Shown piece by piece: positions 1 to 10,757 of a DNA stretch of 64,000 bases. Position numbers and translations under genes: made by a program. Each line of letters opens with the position of its first letter. Within the stretch, counting starts at the first letter, position 1. The stretch is from Chamaecyparis obtusa. Its lineage: Eukaryota; Streptophyta; Pinopsida; Cupressales; Cupressaceae. Under the pieces are notes generated by a model. It worked only from the letters and a program-made list of their open reading frames with translations. It searched no databases and was not told the origin of the DNA. Location: the NCBI GenBank assembly GCA_027943335.1, contig BSBK01002935.1, positions 271,001-335,000 on the forward strand, given 5' to 3'.

Positions 1-92
1 ATATGTTGAGGTTTAAAGAGTCATTGGTTGCATGGGTTTGAACAAAAGTATTGTCATGAGAACAAGCTGTATTATTTTGTCAATACTTTAAA

Positions 93-1445
93 ATGGAGTT
101 TCCAGCTTTGATAGATCAGGATGATGTTTCTAGGCCTGGGTGTTATCAATCAGACCTTAGAAATGTTGATAGAGAAAGAGACATTTATCTAATAAGTCAA
201 AGAATCCAACAGACTTGTATAATGATTTTAAGATGTGCAATAGGGGAATGGAAGGAAGGGTCACCCCACTCATACTATAAGAAATTTCTTATAGCTTGTG
301 ATGAACTTTTTATGGGTATTGAGCCTCAAGATTTCCAGTATACTGAAATGTTTTTAGTGCTTAGTATGCCTGAATCAGTTGGTTAGACTTCCTTTATTAG
401 AAATGAAGCATTAGAAAAGGTTAAGAAATGGATGGATTTATTTAAGAATGATGAATCTTGTGATGCTGGTGCTAATGATGGAACTTGTGATTATTAAGAG
501 ACAAAAGATGAATCTATAGATAGGAGTTCCTGTAGTGATGACTTGACACAAAAATTTTCAGCCCCTGTCTCAGATGAGGAAAATATTTGCAGCATTTGCA
601 GTGAGGCAAATGAGATAGAGTGTGAAGTCCAGTACCTGCTAAGTAGTGAACAAATTTCAGAGCTTTTGGATGCAGAGTTTCAAAGGTGCACTCCCGAGTA
701 TGTTTCTGAGATCCCATGCCTAGTGGATATTATTTTTGATGAAGAAAAAATGAGTGATGGCATGGTGTGTGAAACTTCTATTGAGGTCCTTTCTCCCATT
801 TTTGATATGCAAGTGGATGGTACACATTATTGTAGTAAATTTGATAATGTCAAGGATGATGAGTATGATGATATGTGTACCAGTGTGGATTCAATTTTTT
901 AAGAGCCTAATGTCTATGGTTCTTCTTTATAATCTGATGCTGGAGAATGCGGCAATTCTGAAGGAGTTTTCTTAGATTTGCAAATGACTGACGAGTCATT
1001 GACTGATAGTGCTTGTTCCTTTCTAGAAGATGCTGATGTGATTTTTGATCAGCAAGTTGCTACCATTTTCATGTAGTCAGATTTCTATCTTGAGAAGTTT
1101 TATATTAGTTTGCAGAGCAGGGAGATAGAAAGTGTTTATTATTCATTGCAAACTAATGGTCAGAATCTTGATGCACCCGGTCATGGTGTTGAGTTGGAGT
1201 GTTTCCTTTTTCAGCATGGCAGTGAAAGTAAAGAGTGTGACATTTTGTTGTCATGAAATGGTCAACATCTATGGCAGCCTGATGTCTTTATCTTGCCGGA
1301 TGATGGTGAGTATGGTGATCATTTTTTATATAATGTGTTGAATGTGGATCACAGTGTTTTTGGTAGGATGGATGAGAAATGTATTTTCAGCTTTCCTTTG
1401 CTAAGTGGAGATGAAAATTACTTGTTTGATAGAGGAAAGACCTGA
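93..1445 (+). pseudogene. decayed acidic ORF of unknown function, probably 3' ORF of a retroelement
   Basis: One reading frame runs about 450 codons from the ATG at 93 to the stop at 1443 with no frameshift. It is cut by six in-frame stops, at 384, 495, 900, 930, 1074 and 1254. The product is rich in Asp, Glu, Ser and Cys, especially from about residue 120 onward, and its N-terminal 95 residues look like a folded helical domain (KKFLIACDELFMGIEP). I do not recognise the family and see no RT, protease, integrase or zinc-knuckle motif. It ends about 230 bp before an LTR that starts at 1674, so it is most likely an extra ORF at the 3' end of the retroelement owning that LTR. A decayed host gene is the alternative. 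The absence of indels suggests the frame was intact when the element inserted. Confidence 0.5.
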
Positions 1446-1673
1446 TCAAAAGTTTTGGGGCCCTGAGCCTTTTGTGAATATTGTAAATTTCTGTGTATAA
1501 GTTGTTTTCCCCTACCCTATTTTGCCCTGGTCTGTCGGTTTTGGTCCTGTTGCTTGTCTTGCCCTGCTTGTTCCTTGCTGTCTGCATTTTTTTCCAATGG
1601 GGTGTTCTGCTCTCCCAAAAATCTTGAATTCTCACATGGGCACAAGTTACCTATCATCCCCAGACAGAGCCAC

Positions 1674-3560
1674 TGTTAGGCCAATTTTTTGTCATAGCAA
1701 AATCTTGTGAGATTGGCTTGTTCCCTGCAATGTGTTTGTCAAGTGTCCTACCTCGTGCTCTTTATTGTTGTCACCTTGCTTCTATCCAAACTGCATCTCC
1801 TAAATCATAAAACCCAGAAAGATATTCAAATTTTAAGGCCTGTTGGAAATTGTCTCAAAATTTGCCAGTGTCAAAAACCCACAGTGTTTCTAAAAGTCCA
1901 TGATATTTTTGATCCTTTACCGATAACTTGCATTATTTTCAACCCTTTGTCTTCCATCTTTGTGCGCTTATCTGTTGACGTGTCGGAAGCTTTGTATGTT
2001 TTCGGTCCTCTTTCGTCGAAAACATTGTGTGTTTTTGACCTCGCGCTAGTTCCCTGTTTGCTGGCGTTCCCTCAACTACGCAAGTCCGATGGGATGGTGG
2101 GTCCAGGCTCTTCCTGATTGGCTATCACATGGCCACATGTCAGACTTTTTTGACATGCGATCATGCGACTACTTGCCACCTGGCCGTGTGGGTCCCAGTT
2201 TCTATTCAGCTGCCCGGCGGTCTACTTTCTCTCAACTGCACAAGTGCGATGTCTAGTGGGACCTAGTTTCTGGATTGGGCAGAGGGTCCTGACATGTCAG
2301 AGCATCAACGGTTGTCATTAAAGCGTGAAGGATTTATTAAGGCTATGCACTTTTGCGACAACCATTCGATCCTCCGAAAGGGTAAGGCTTCTTTGGTGTG
2401 GTCCCGAAGGCAGACATGTGGCAGCCTGTGATTGGCTGTCGCATGGTCGCATAGCCTAGTTTTTGGCTATGCGATCATGTGACCGCTTGCCATGTGTCCT
2501 TGGGGCCCATTGGCGGAAATGGTCTAGTTGCAGTTCTGTGGTCCCAGAGGTGGTGATGTGGCAGCTTTGGGTTGGCTGTCGCATGATCGCATAGCCCAAT
2601 TTTTGGCTATGCGATCATGTGACCAGGTGACACATGTCTGCAGTGCTGAGGTGGATTTGTTGTCAGGCAGGCCCACATTGAAAGCTTTTAATCTAACAGT
2701 CGGTGCATGATCTTAAGGAATGTTCCCACCCCTTCCGATCATGCACCATCCGTTGATCTAGCATCTTCTCTGTGCGATGCAAGTGGGACCGTCTGCCATG
2801 TGGTGCTTAGTTGCTGTGTTCCTATTGGTCGATGTGGATGTGCTCAGAAAGTGGGGCCATTTTCAGAGGGGTCTGTGATGAGGATGGATCTTACGCCAGC
2901 CGTTCATTTCAAAGGCTTAAGGAAAGTGGGTCCCGTGTCAAGATGACTAGGCATGAACTACAAATGGTTTGGCGACATGTGGCTTTGGGTGGGCCTGGTT
3001 GGAGTCTAGTGTTTGCGGTCCAGATAAAAAGGTGGCAGTGCCGATAAGATGTAGTCTTGTCATTGGTTCATGAGATGATTTGGTGGTTCCCCAATTCATT
3101 TGGTGACTTGGCGAACATCGGTCGTGGGATCGCTAGATTCTTTAGCAGAGGCAAGAAGTATTCCATAAATTGATGAAGGTTCCTTTGTCACCAGTTCACC
3201 AGATGATTTAAGTGGGCTATTTTAACATGTGTAGTTGTGTGTTCACGAAGTCTAACTGGAGTTAGGCCTTTTATTCCGCAACTAGGATTTTACCTTGTCA
3301 CCAGTTCGCAGAATGTTGACCCGGGGTATCTGACGAGTTAGAGTTGTGAAGCCTGGGGAAGATGAGAAATCTATGGTCGGGACTTATTGCCGATCTCTGA
3401 TTGAATCAAGACCACTGATTCACTGCTGGCAGCATAGAAGTGGTCGTTGGTTTTCAAATTCAAATTTTCTAAGGGTTTGCAACGATAAGAAGGACTGGTT
3501 TTAAATGTTTTTAGCAGCCTGATTGGATTTGTTTGGTGTTGCGGTGTGGTCCAGGGTGCT
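1674..3560 (+). repeat. LTR (hairpin family), probably a 3' LTR; right end uncertain
   Basis: The sequence starts TGTTAGGCC and is clearly homologous over its first part to the reverse complement of the solo LTR at 39327-42459. Shared landmarks include TCATAGCAAAATCTT near the start, GATATTCAAATT, a run of GTCGAAAACATTGTGTG, and the ATCTTACGCCAGCC block near 2890. It contains several hairpin-forming inverted repeats (separate entry). From about 3050 it also resembles parts of the Gypsy LTR at 36123 (CACCAGTT motifs), so the two LTR families share modules. I could not place the CA end; similarity fades after about 3.5 kb. The decayed ORF directly upstream makes this more likely a 3' than a 5' LTR. 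Confidence 0.6.
2126..2747. repeat. four hairpin-forming inverted repeats inside the LTR
   Basis: Imperfect or perfect inverted repeats lie at 2126-2169, 2438-2483, 2578-2623 and 2702-2747. The best reads GTCGCATGATCGCATAGCC (2578-2596), an 8-nt T-rich loop, then GGCTATGCGATCATGTGAC; 18 of 19 positions pair. The fourth has perfect 11-bp arms (GGTGCATGATC and GATCATGCACC) around a 24-nt loop. The same motif recurs seven times in the related solo LTR at 39327-42459. They lie in what should be U3, so they could be regulatory or cruciform-forming, but that role is inferred. Confidence 0.85.
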
Positions 3561-4629
3561 TTGAGTGATTGAAGGGATTTGTGCCATGTGGTTTTGAACT
3601 TGAGGAACTGTTTGCAGGCAGTGATTAGACTAATTTTAATGGCATTCTTGGTGTACTATGCTGAGCTCGCAGATTTTCATGATTGTTGATCTGCTAGAGA
3701 TTTGTTTTCTCCAGGCTGCTTATGCTTCTTGCCCCTGTAGTAAATTTTGTGACTATTTGAATTGGTTGGGTGGTTGAGACCCTAGCCCTAGCTGTCTGTA
3801 GCTTGTTGCATTCTCTCTGAGAATTACAAAGAAGCTAGTGGTATAAGTTGCAGAATCTTTGATTTTGCAAGGGTTCCAAAATCCTATTGCTTTTGGTCCC
3901 TAGTTTTGACTGTAATATACTGATAAAGGTCTGATTTGGTGTCTTTTTCTCATCTCGGTGTCATGCCAATTGTATGTTGATCCTGATTGTGTTAAGGAAA
4001 ACATTCTTGAATCCCAATCTGGTATCTTGTGTATGTCTTCTTGCTTGTCTCTGAGCTCATATATGTTAATGTCACAAAGTGTGTTAATGTATTGTAAACA
4101 AAGAGTATTTTGAATTCATCTCTAAGTTTCTAACAAAGTTACGATTAAAGCCTTTTAGGTGAATTCAGTGAGTTCACACCTAGGTGTAGAATTTGATGTC
4201 CTTGTGCTTGAGGGAAAGGGGTAATAGGCAAAGCACTTACTTTGGTTTCCATTGTGTTTGACTTAAGGTATTTAGTTGAAGTATACAGTTTGGTGACTCT
4301 TAGCCCTGGGATAAGGCACTGGTCCCTTCTCTTGAAGTCATGGTTAACAACCACACAAACATAAACATTCATTTGATAAACCTTTCATAGACTTGTGTTG
4401 AGCATTGTATACATCATTTTGAGACTCTTTTGAAGAAGTGAGTCAAGGGTACACCCGCCTGAGCACTGAAGCTCAAAGTGTAGAAGGATCCTTTGATCCT
4501 TGTCAGTTGGCCCTTTCCTTGTGGACTTTGGGGTGGTGATAGAGTCAGGATTTTATTTATATTATCCATCAAAGTGTAAATCTACAAGTTGAAGATCAAA
4601 GGGAATAATCCACAACCAACACGGGCATC
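3561..4629. other. non-coding repeat-derived stretch
   Basis: No credible ORF is present. The stretch is AT-rich with short patches recalling the LTRs elsewhere in the window (for example CTTGCTTGTCTCTGAG near 4040). It is probably the degenerate rest of the LTR at 1674 plus the junction to the Copia element, whose protease begins at about 4636 without any recognisable gag or 5' LTR. Confidence 0.35.
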
Positions 4630-4635
4630 CTAATT

Positions 4636-7600
4636 TTGTCAACAAGTGATACAAAAGTTGATTCGTGCGTAATTGATTTGGGAGCTTCCTTTCATGCTTC
4701 CTCTCTCATAGATGCATTTACAAATTATCAAGATGGTGAACTCATAGAGGTATTTTTGGGTGATAAGAAAGCATGTAAAATTGTTGTTAAAGGAGATGTT
4801 GTCTTGCATCTTGAAGGAGGATCAAAATTACTTCTCAAAGATGTTAGACATGTTCCTCAATTAAAGAGGAATCTAATTTCTGTCAATCAATTATACACCC
4901 AAGGATTCAAAACTGAACTTATAGATACATGAAAAAAGTCAAAGGTTAATTGGCTATTGCTAAAGGAGACAAAACCGGTAGTCTCTATATTTTGAAACCC
5001 ACTGATAAAGTGGGAGCTGCTTTAACACTTGTGGACAGTGATGTTGTGCTTTGGCATCAAAGGCTAGGCCATATGAGCAAGAAAGGCCTTGAGGTAATGT
5101 TGAATCGTGATCAATTACTCGGTCTCAAATTTGCAAATTTGAAATTTTGTGAGCATTGTCTTCATGGGAAACAAAAGCAGGTCAGTTTCTTGAAGGATGG
5201 ACATGATAAAAGGACTACACCTTTGGAGTTAGTGCATTCGGATGTCTTCGGACCTATGGAGGTGCACAATATTTTGTCACCTTTCTTGATGATAGCACCT
5301 AAAAGGTATGGGTTTATATGCTTTCTAGAAAGTCAGAAGTATTCTCTAAATTTAAAATTTTTAAAGCTCTTGTGGAAAATTAGAGTGGTCATAAAATTAA
5401 GTGTTTAAAAATGGATAATGGAGGTGAATTTTGTTCGTTGGAGTTTGATACCTTTTGTGTAGATTATGGTATAAGATGAATTAATGTTGTTCCTTATTCA
5501 CCTTAAGAAAATGTGGTAGCAAAATGGTTAAATAGAACCATTCTTGAGAAAGCACAGTGTATGCTTTCAAATACTGGTTTGGGCAAAGAATTTTGGGTGG
5601 AAGCCTGTAATACAACAGTCTATTTAATCAATAGGACTCCTTCATCTCATCCAGAGTTTGGCATTCTGGAAGAGGAATGGTTGGGAAAAAGGATTTCATA
5701 TTCACACATCAAAGTTTTTTATTGTGAAGCTCATGTTCATGTCCCAAAAGAAAAGAGGACAAAGCTGGATTTCAAATCACAAAAGAGCATTTTCATTGTC
5801 TATGGTGAAGATTAGTTTGGTTACAGAGTTTGAGATCCGGTTGAAAAGAGAATCATTCGCAGTTGTGATTTTATTTTTAATGAGAAAAATTTTTGAGCTC
5901 CTGCAGACATTGATAAGTCTAGAAATGGCTACATTTTCTTCAGAATACCTTTAAATGGTATTGATTCTACTCAATAGGGAAGAAATTCTCTTCAAACAAC
6001 TCCAACCTTTGTTCTCATTCCTCCTTTTCAATCCTCATCTAGTGATGATGACTACACATACAATCTATTTGATGAAGAACAAAGGAACTTGACTAATGAC
6101 AGGGGAGAGCCCACGCTCTTCCCCTCCTCTCCTCATAATTTCTCCTACCATAGCTCTCACGATAGGAATGCTTCACCACACGGTAGTCAAATGACCTCTC
6201 ACACAAAGGAAACTATACATGGTCGTTTCAAAGACTCTCTGCCCGCTCACGGCATAGACAGCTCCCTTCCTCCACATCTCAGCAATCAACATGAAGCTCA
6301 TAGCAAGGATGGTTCTCTGTTACATAGTCCTCATGGTAGCAGAGATCCTCAAGATGGCAATACCAATCATGAGACTAGTCACGATAGTCATCAAATACCT
6401 CACGGCAGGGATCAAACATTGCATGGCAGGTTTGGAGATCCTATGCCAATTCATGGCAAGGATATCACTACATACGAGAGCCATGAAATTCCTCACAGCA
6501 GGGAGGAAACATTACATGCTTTTGCCTCTACCAACAAAGAGAATAGTCATGAAAATGTGCAATCTCCACACAACTTTGAATATCCATTGCCAACTCACGG
6601 AAATGTGCAGTATCCATTGCAAACAGCTCATGGCAGGGAACATACAGCTCGCGGTTTTGATGACAGCAGAATCGAATCTCACAGCATTGATAATAGAGGT
6701 ATTGATCTCTACCTACATAGTCATGGCGATAAGGTGGACTCCACCATAAGGTTGACTGCTCCCCTCCATACCAATCCTCTCCCTACTGAAATGTCACTAG
6801 CAGAAAGAACCCGTGTCAGTTCACTTGCTCATTCTAACAGTCATATGCATGATACCCCAGACCAGTCTCAGCATAAGCATTTGCATCAATCCAATTTTGG
6901 TGATCAGCGTGGATACATCACAGAGGATACCACAAGCACATCTCTTAGCAGAGATAATGTTCATCAAGAAGGAGTTTTAACAGGACAAGCATACCGAAAT
7001 AATTTGGGTATATAGAGGACATGTTCCTTTCCCATTTCCAAGGGTAGTCCTCATGAATTACTCCCTGAATCAAATACCAAGAAAGATCCTTCACCTAGAG
7101 AAAATGATGATAATCAGCTAAAGAGAATTCATTCTCATGAACCAGATCATCTTGAATTGAGAAGATCCTCATGACAAAGAAAAGTTCCTTGAAATTTTTT
7201 TGATTATCAGCTATTATTTGTTGAAGAGGCAAAGCCAGAGCTCTTAATTTCTGAGCAAGTTGAACCTGCAACTTTCAAAGAAGCATGTCTAAGCAATGAT
7301 AAAAACAATTGGTTTGTTGCTATGATAGATGAAATGAGTTCGCTTGAAGCAAAAAACACCTGGGATTTGGTTGCTCTTCCACCAAATCAAAAACCACTCA
7401 AGAACAAGTGGGTCTATAAATTGAAAGACGAAGGAGGAGGTCACAAATAGTTCAAAGCTCGGTTGGTAGTAAAAGGATATGCTCAGAAACAGGGAATTGA
7501 TTTTGCTAAAATATTCTCTCCCATTGTGAAGATGACATCCATTCGAATAGTATTGGGATTAGCAGCCATTTGGGATCTTGAATTAGAACAGTTAGATGTT

Positions 7601-8821
7601 AAGACAACATTCTTACATGGAGACATTAATGAGGAGTTGTATATGCATCAGCCTAAAGGTTTTGTGAAAAAGGGGCAGGAACATCTCTTTTGTCGGCTGA
7701 AGCGTAGTTTCTATGGGCTCAAGCAAGCCCTGAGATAGTGGTATGTCAAGTTTGACTCCTTCATCCTTAAACATAATTTTATCAGATGTGAATCTGATCT
7801 GTGCATTTACTACAAGACACTCCTGAATGGTGAATTTGTTATTCTTTTTCTCTATGTTGATGACATGTTAGTAGTGAGAACAAGCTCTAAAATTGTTAAT
7901 GAGCTGAAAACTAAATTGGCAAGCACATTTTTCACGAAGGATTTAGGGGCAGCCAAGAAGATTCTTGGTATGACCATCACCCGGGATAGGAAGAAAAAAG
8001 TGATCACATTGTCACAAAAAGAATATATTGACAAAGTAATTTAAAGATTTGATATGGCTGATGCGCATAGTGTTTCCACTCCACTTGGTTCACATTTTCA
8101 GTTATCAGTTAATGCATGTCCACAAACACAAGAGGACAAGGAATATATGGAGGACATTCCTTACAAATCTGCAGTTGGTAGCATTATGTATGCTATGGTT
8201 TCGACACGTCCCGACATTGCTCATGCAGTGGGAGTTGTAAGTAGATTCATGAGCAATCCTGGGAAGACTCATTGGGAGGCCGTCAAATGGATATTAAGAT
8301 ATCTTAAAAGCACTTTAGATTTGGTTTTATGTTTTGGTAGCAGCAATGAACAGTTACGGGGATTCACGGATTCAGATCTTGCCAGAGATTTGGATAAGCG
8401 TAGATCTACTACTGGTTACACATTCATGTTTGTTGGAGCTGCTATTAGTTGGGCCTCAAGGCTGCAACATTTTATTGCTCTTTCTTCCGCTGAAGCTGAG
8501 TATTTGGCACTTTCTGAAGGTGCTCAGGAAATGATCTAGTTGCAGCGATTACTTGGTGAAATGAAGTATCAACAAAAAGATTATGTTCTTTTCAGTGACA
8601 GTTGCAGCACCATATTTATGGCTCACAATCATACTTCTCAGCAATGTTCAAAACACATTGACATCCATGCTCACTTTGTTCGGCACATGGTTGAAAAAGG
8701 TAGGTTGAAGGTTGAAAAGATTGATACTAAAATCAATCTAGCAAATGTATTCACTAAAGTTGTAACCAAAGAGAAGTTTGAATGTGCAAGAACTTCTCTT
8801 GGACTTGTTAAGCTGAAGTAG
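4636..8821 (+). pseudogene. Copia pol polyprotein, decayed (PR-IN-RT-RNH)
   Basis: Aspartic protease: 4636-4932, with the active site read as DLGASFH instead of the usual DSGAS, followed by HVPQLKRNLISV. Pre-integrase: 4950-5200, with LWHQRLGH and CEHCLHGKQ, a typical HHCC zinc finger. Integrase: HSDVFGP at about 5240, MDNGGEF at 5410, then VAKWLNRT at 5515; the family normally has VAE there, so the catalytic Glu appears replaced by Lys. A His-rich linker follows (own entry). RT: from about 7280, with NKWVYKLK, LDVKTTFLHGD, YGLKQALR and LYVDDMLV. RNase H: to 8821, with FTDSDLA, RRSTTGY, SSAEAEY and the terminal FTKVVTKEKF. Frame changes near 4932 and 5300 and many stops (for example 7736, 8042, 8537) make it non-functional. 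Several stops look like single-base changes of Gln or Trp codons. Confidence 0.92.
6089..7015 (+). other. uninterrupted His-rich repeat segment between integrase and RT
   Basis: A 308-codon open stretch lies in the same frame as the integrase and RT remnants. It is about 12% histidine (roughly 37 residues) with degenerate repeats of the pattern PHGR, LHGRFGDP, PIHGKD and SPHGS. Copia polyproteins normally have a low-complexity linker here, but this one is long, compositionally extreme and free of stops while both neighbours are riddled with them. Low Gln and Trp codon use may partly explain that. It was probably produced by expansion of a short repeat. I know no function for it; metal binding is a guess from composition. 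Confidence 0.7.
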
Positions 8822-8885
8822 ATCAGCATGTAGAGTAGGGGAATGCCTGATCAGCTAGATTATCCGTTGACTTCCGGTCGGAGTT

Positions 8886-9230
8886 TGTTGGGATTGGAAG
8901 GCCAACGGCCATTTGTCTATTTGTGCCTTGTCTTTTTCAGTTGCTCAAATTGAGCTTATAAATAAGACTCTTATAGTCATTTGTAAACATTATTTTATGA
9001 GGTTAATATAATTTCTCTGCTCTCAGTGTGGACATAGCCACTATTGTGGTGAACCACGATAAACAGCGTGTTCATTGTCTATTTGTAATCTACTCTTGTT
9101 ATTCTGTAATTTCTGATTTTATTTCAAACTTTTTAAATCTACAGTCACGGACATTTTGTACTCTTTTCCTTACATTCCTTTTTTCAAATTTATTTGTAGG
9201 ACAATAGGCTTGTTCCCTTTGCAATGTTCA
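8886..9230 (+). repeat. Copia 3' LTR
   Basis: It begins TGTTGGGATTGG right after a purine-rich tract (GGTCGGAGT at about 8877), 65 bp past the pol stop. It contains a TATA box (8957) and, downstream, the CAGTGTGGACATAGCC / GTGAACCACGATAAAC region typical of Copia R-U5. The right end was not fixed; candidates lie between about 9125 and 9230. No partner LTR remains in the window. Confidence 0.7.
8957..8964 (+). promoter_or_regulatory. LTR TATA box
   Basis: TATAAATA within GCTTATAAATAAGAC, about 70 bp inside the Copia LTR. This is where an LTR core promoter is expected. Activity is not implied, as the element is decayed. Confidence 0.6.
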
Positions 9231-9502
9231 AGACAATTTTTTTAAAAAAAAACATAGTTTGACAAAAAGCGAACAGGAGACAAGAAATCCATAGCAACCA
9301 AAGTATTAAATAAGCACTTCCAAATAAATCGAAGACATATTAGGCTAAAGGACATAAATGGCCAGTGATAGAAAAGAGATATCAGGGCATTAATAAGAGA
9401 TATTCTTCGCCCCAATGTTGAATCTAAGTGAATCTTATACAAAATTTCAAGCCATAACAGGAAAACGCAATTGATTTTATCACAACACTAGAAGGAATTA
9501 TT

Positions 9503-9508
9503 TTTATT
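9503..9508 (-). promoter_or_regulatory. candidate poly(A) signal of the FAD2-like pseudogene
   Basis: AATAAA on the minus strand in TCAATAAAAA, about 88 bp past the desaturase stop codon. The position fits a plant 3' UTR. AATAAA is common in AT-rich DNA, so this is only suggestive. Confidence 0.4.
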
Positions 9509-9595
9509 GATTCTTTCATGGAAATCTAAGACTTCCACAAGACGACCCATTCTGAAACAATTCTGTAATGGAAATAACGCTTCAGGATTTCTATA

Positions 9596-10703
9596 CTATG
9601 CTATTTTGTTTCTGTACCAGAAAACCCCACCTTGCTGCAGGTTGTCAGCCTCTACATACACACATTCTGTAAACTCCCTCCACACGGCCCTATAGACAGG
9701 CGTCCTGTCAAAATGATAATACGACCCCAAAACTGGCCTCATAGCTTTGGTGGCCTCCATGGCATTATAGTGAGGCATTGTGGAGAATAGATGGTGTGCT
9801 ACGTGTGTATCAGTTACATGGTGTAAAACATGATTTAAAATTCCAAAATCCCTGTCAATTGTTGCTAGAGCACCCCTCAACCATTCCCACTCGGAATTGT
9901 CATAATGAGGAACAGCCGGGTGTGTGTGTTGAAGATATGCAATAAGAACAAGAAGTGCATTGACAACCACAATTGGGATTCCATAAATCTTGATCACCCA
10001 ACTCAACCCAAATGTTGATGCCAACAGATACAGGGTATATGTCACACCAAGTAAACCAATATCACTAGCAAATATTTGAAGCCTCTCTTTCTTGTTGTAA
10101 ATTGGAGCAAATGGGTCATAGTGAGAGGCAAAACGGGGATATTTTCTTCCTGAAACATTGAAGGCTAAATACAGAGGCCACCCAAGAGTGAGAACCAAGG
10201 CTATAGTAAAAATCCTTCCGAGAGGATTATTGACAAGAATGGATGTCCAATTTAGTTTCTCCTTCGGAACGGGAACAAAGATCTCATCCCATTCTAGACT
10301 TCCAGTGTTGCTGTGGTGCCTTCTGTGACTGTACTTCCAAGAAAAGTATGGCACAAAAAGCCACGAGTGCAGTATAAATCCAACTATATCATCAACCCAA
10401 GTGTAGTCACTGAATGCATGGTGACCACATTCATATAACCCATACACCAGTGAGCACACATCCTTGTGCCATCCAATACCCAAGCCACATTGTCCATTCA
10501 AGAAATCCACCCATAGTAAAGAAAGTTGTCAAATATAGGAGAAAAGAAGAGGTAACAAGGTCAATTGCTAGATATGAGAATGAGTTTATCAAGGACCTAT
10601 TGAAGCAGTGTGAAGGAATTGCTCTTTTCAGATCTCCAACAGTAAATGGAGGCTTTACAGAAGGAACCTTGTCCATTTTAGCCCTGCTGTGTGCCAAGGC
10701 CAT
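9596..10703 (-). pseudogene. FAD2: FAD2-like delta-12 (oleate) desaturase, frameshifted in the first histidine box
   Basis: Microsomal FAD2 is a di-iron membrane enzyme that converts oleoyl to linoleoyl chains in the ER. The match is near full length and intronless, as FAD2 coding regions are. The start at 10703 gives a short variable N-terminus, then KPPFTVGDLKRAIPSHCF and SFSYLAIDL. The first frame ends at 10431 right after [10 protein letters not shown]. The second frame carries [26 protein letters not shown] (second box HRRHH), [15 protein letters not shown] (third box HVAHH) and the C-terminus [10 protein letters not shown]. Between the frames the family has Ala-His-Glu-Cys-Gly-His-His. 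Here only the last base of the first His codon remains, consistent with a 5-nt deletion at about 10434. This shifts the frame and removes a catalytic His. The rest of the frame is open for about 300 codons, so inactivation is recent or is a sequencing error in a live gene. Confidence 0.9.
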
Positions 10704-10737
10704 TCTTTCTCCACCAGGAATTGAGAAGAAAGGAATA

Positions 10738-10757
10738 TAAACTGCACAAAAATAAAC
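10738..10757 (-). other. possible 3' splice site of a 5' UTR intron (FAD2-like locus)
   Basis: On the minus strand a T-rich run ends TTTTTGTGCAG at 10742, about 39 bp before the ATG. Plant FAD2 genes commonly carry a single intron in the 5' UTR ending just upstream of the ATG. If real, it argues that the pseudogene arose by genomic duplication or in situ decay and is not a processed copy. Confidence 0.4.

Larger units (their letters stand above)
4630..9230 (+). mobile_element. 5'-truncated Ty1/Copia LTR retrotransposon
   Basis: Protein motifs appear in Copia order: protease, pre-integrase zinc finger, integrase, RT, RNase H, followed by a 3' LTR with a TATA box. Integrase before RT distinguishes Copia from Gypsy. 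Gag, the primer-binding site and a 5' LTR are missing. No flanking target duplication could be recognised because the 5' end is lost. The element lies between the hairpin LTR at 1.7 kb and the FAD2-like pseudogene at 9.6 kb. Confidence 0.9.

Noticed and set aside
2438..2623. Hairpins considered as CRISPR-like or terminator structures
   Set aside because: Spacing is irregular, the repeats are palindromic and diverged, and the context is a plant LTR.
6291..6749. 152-codon ORF in another frame
   Set aside because: Frame shadow of the His-rich segment; the in-frame reading continues both integrase and RT.
10414..10740. 108-codon plus-strand ORF
   Set aside because: Antisense shadow of the FAD2-like pseudogene; its sequence has no independent support.
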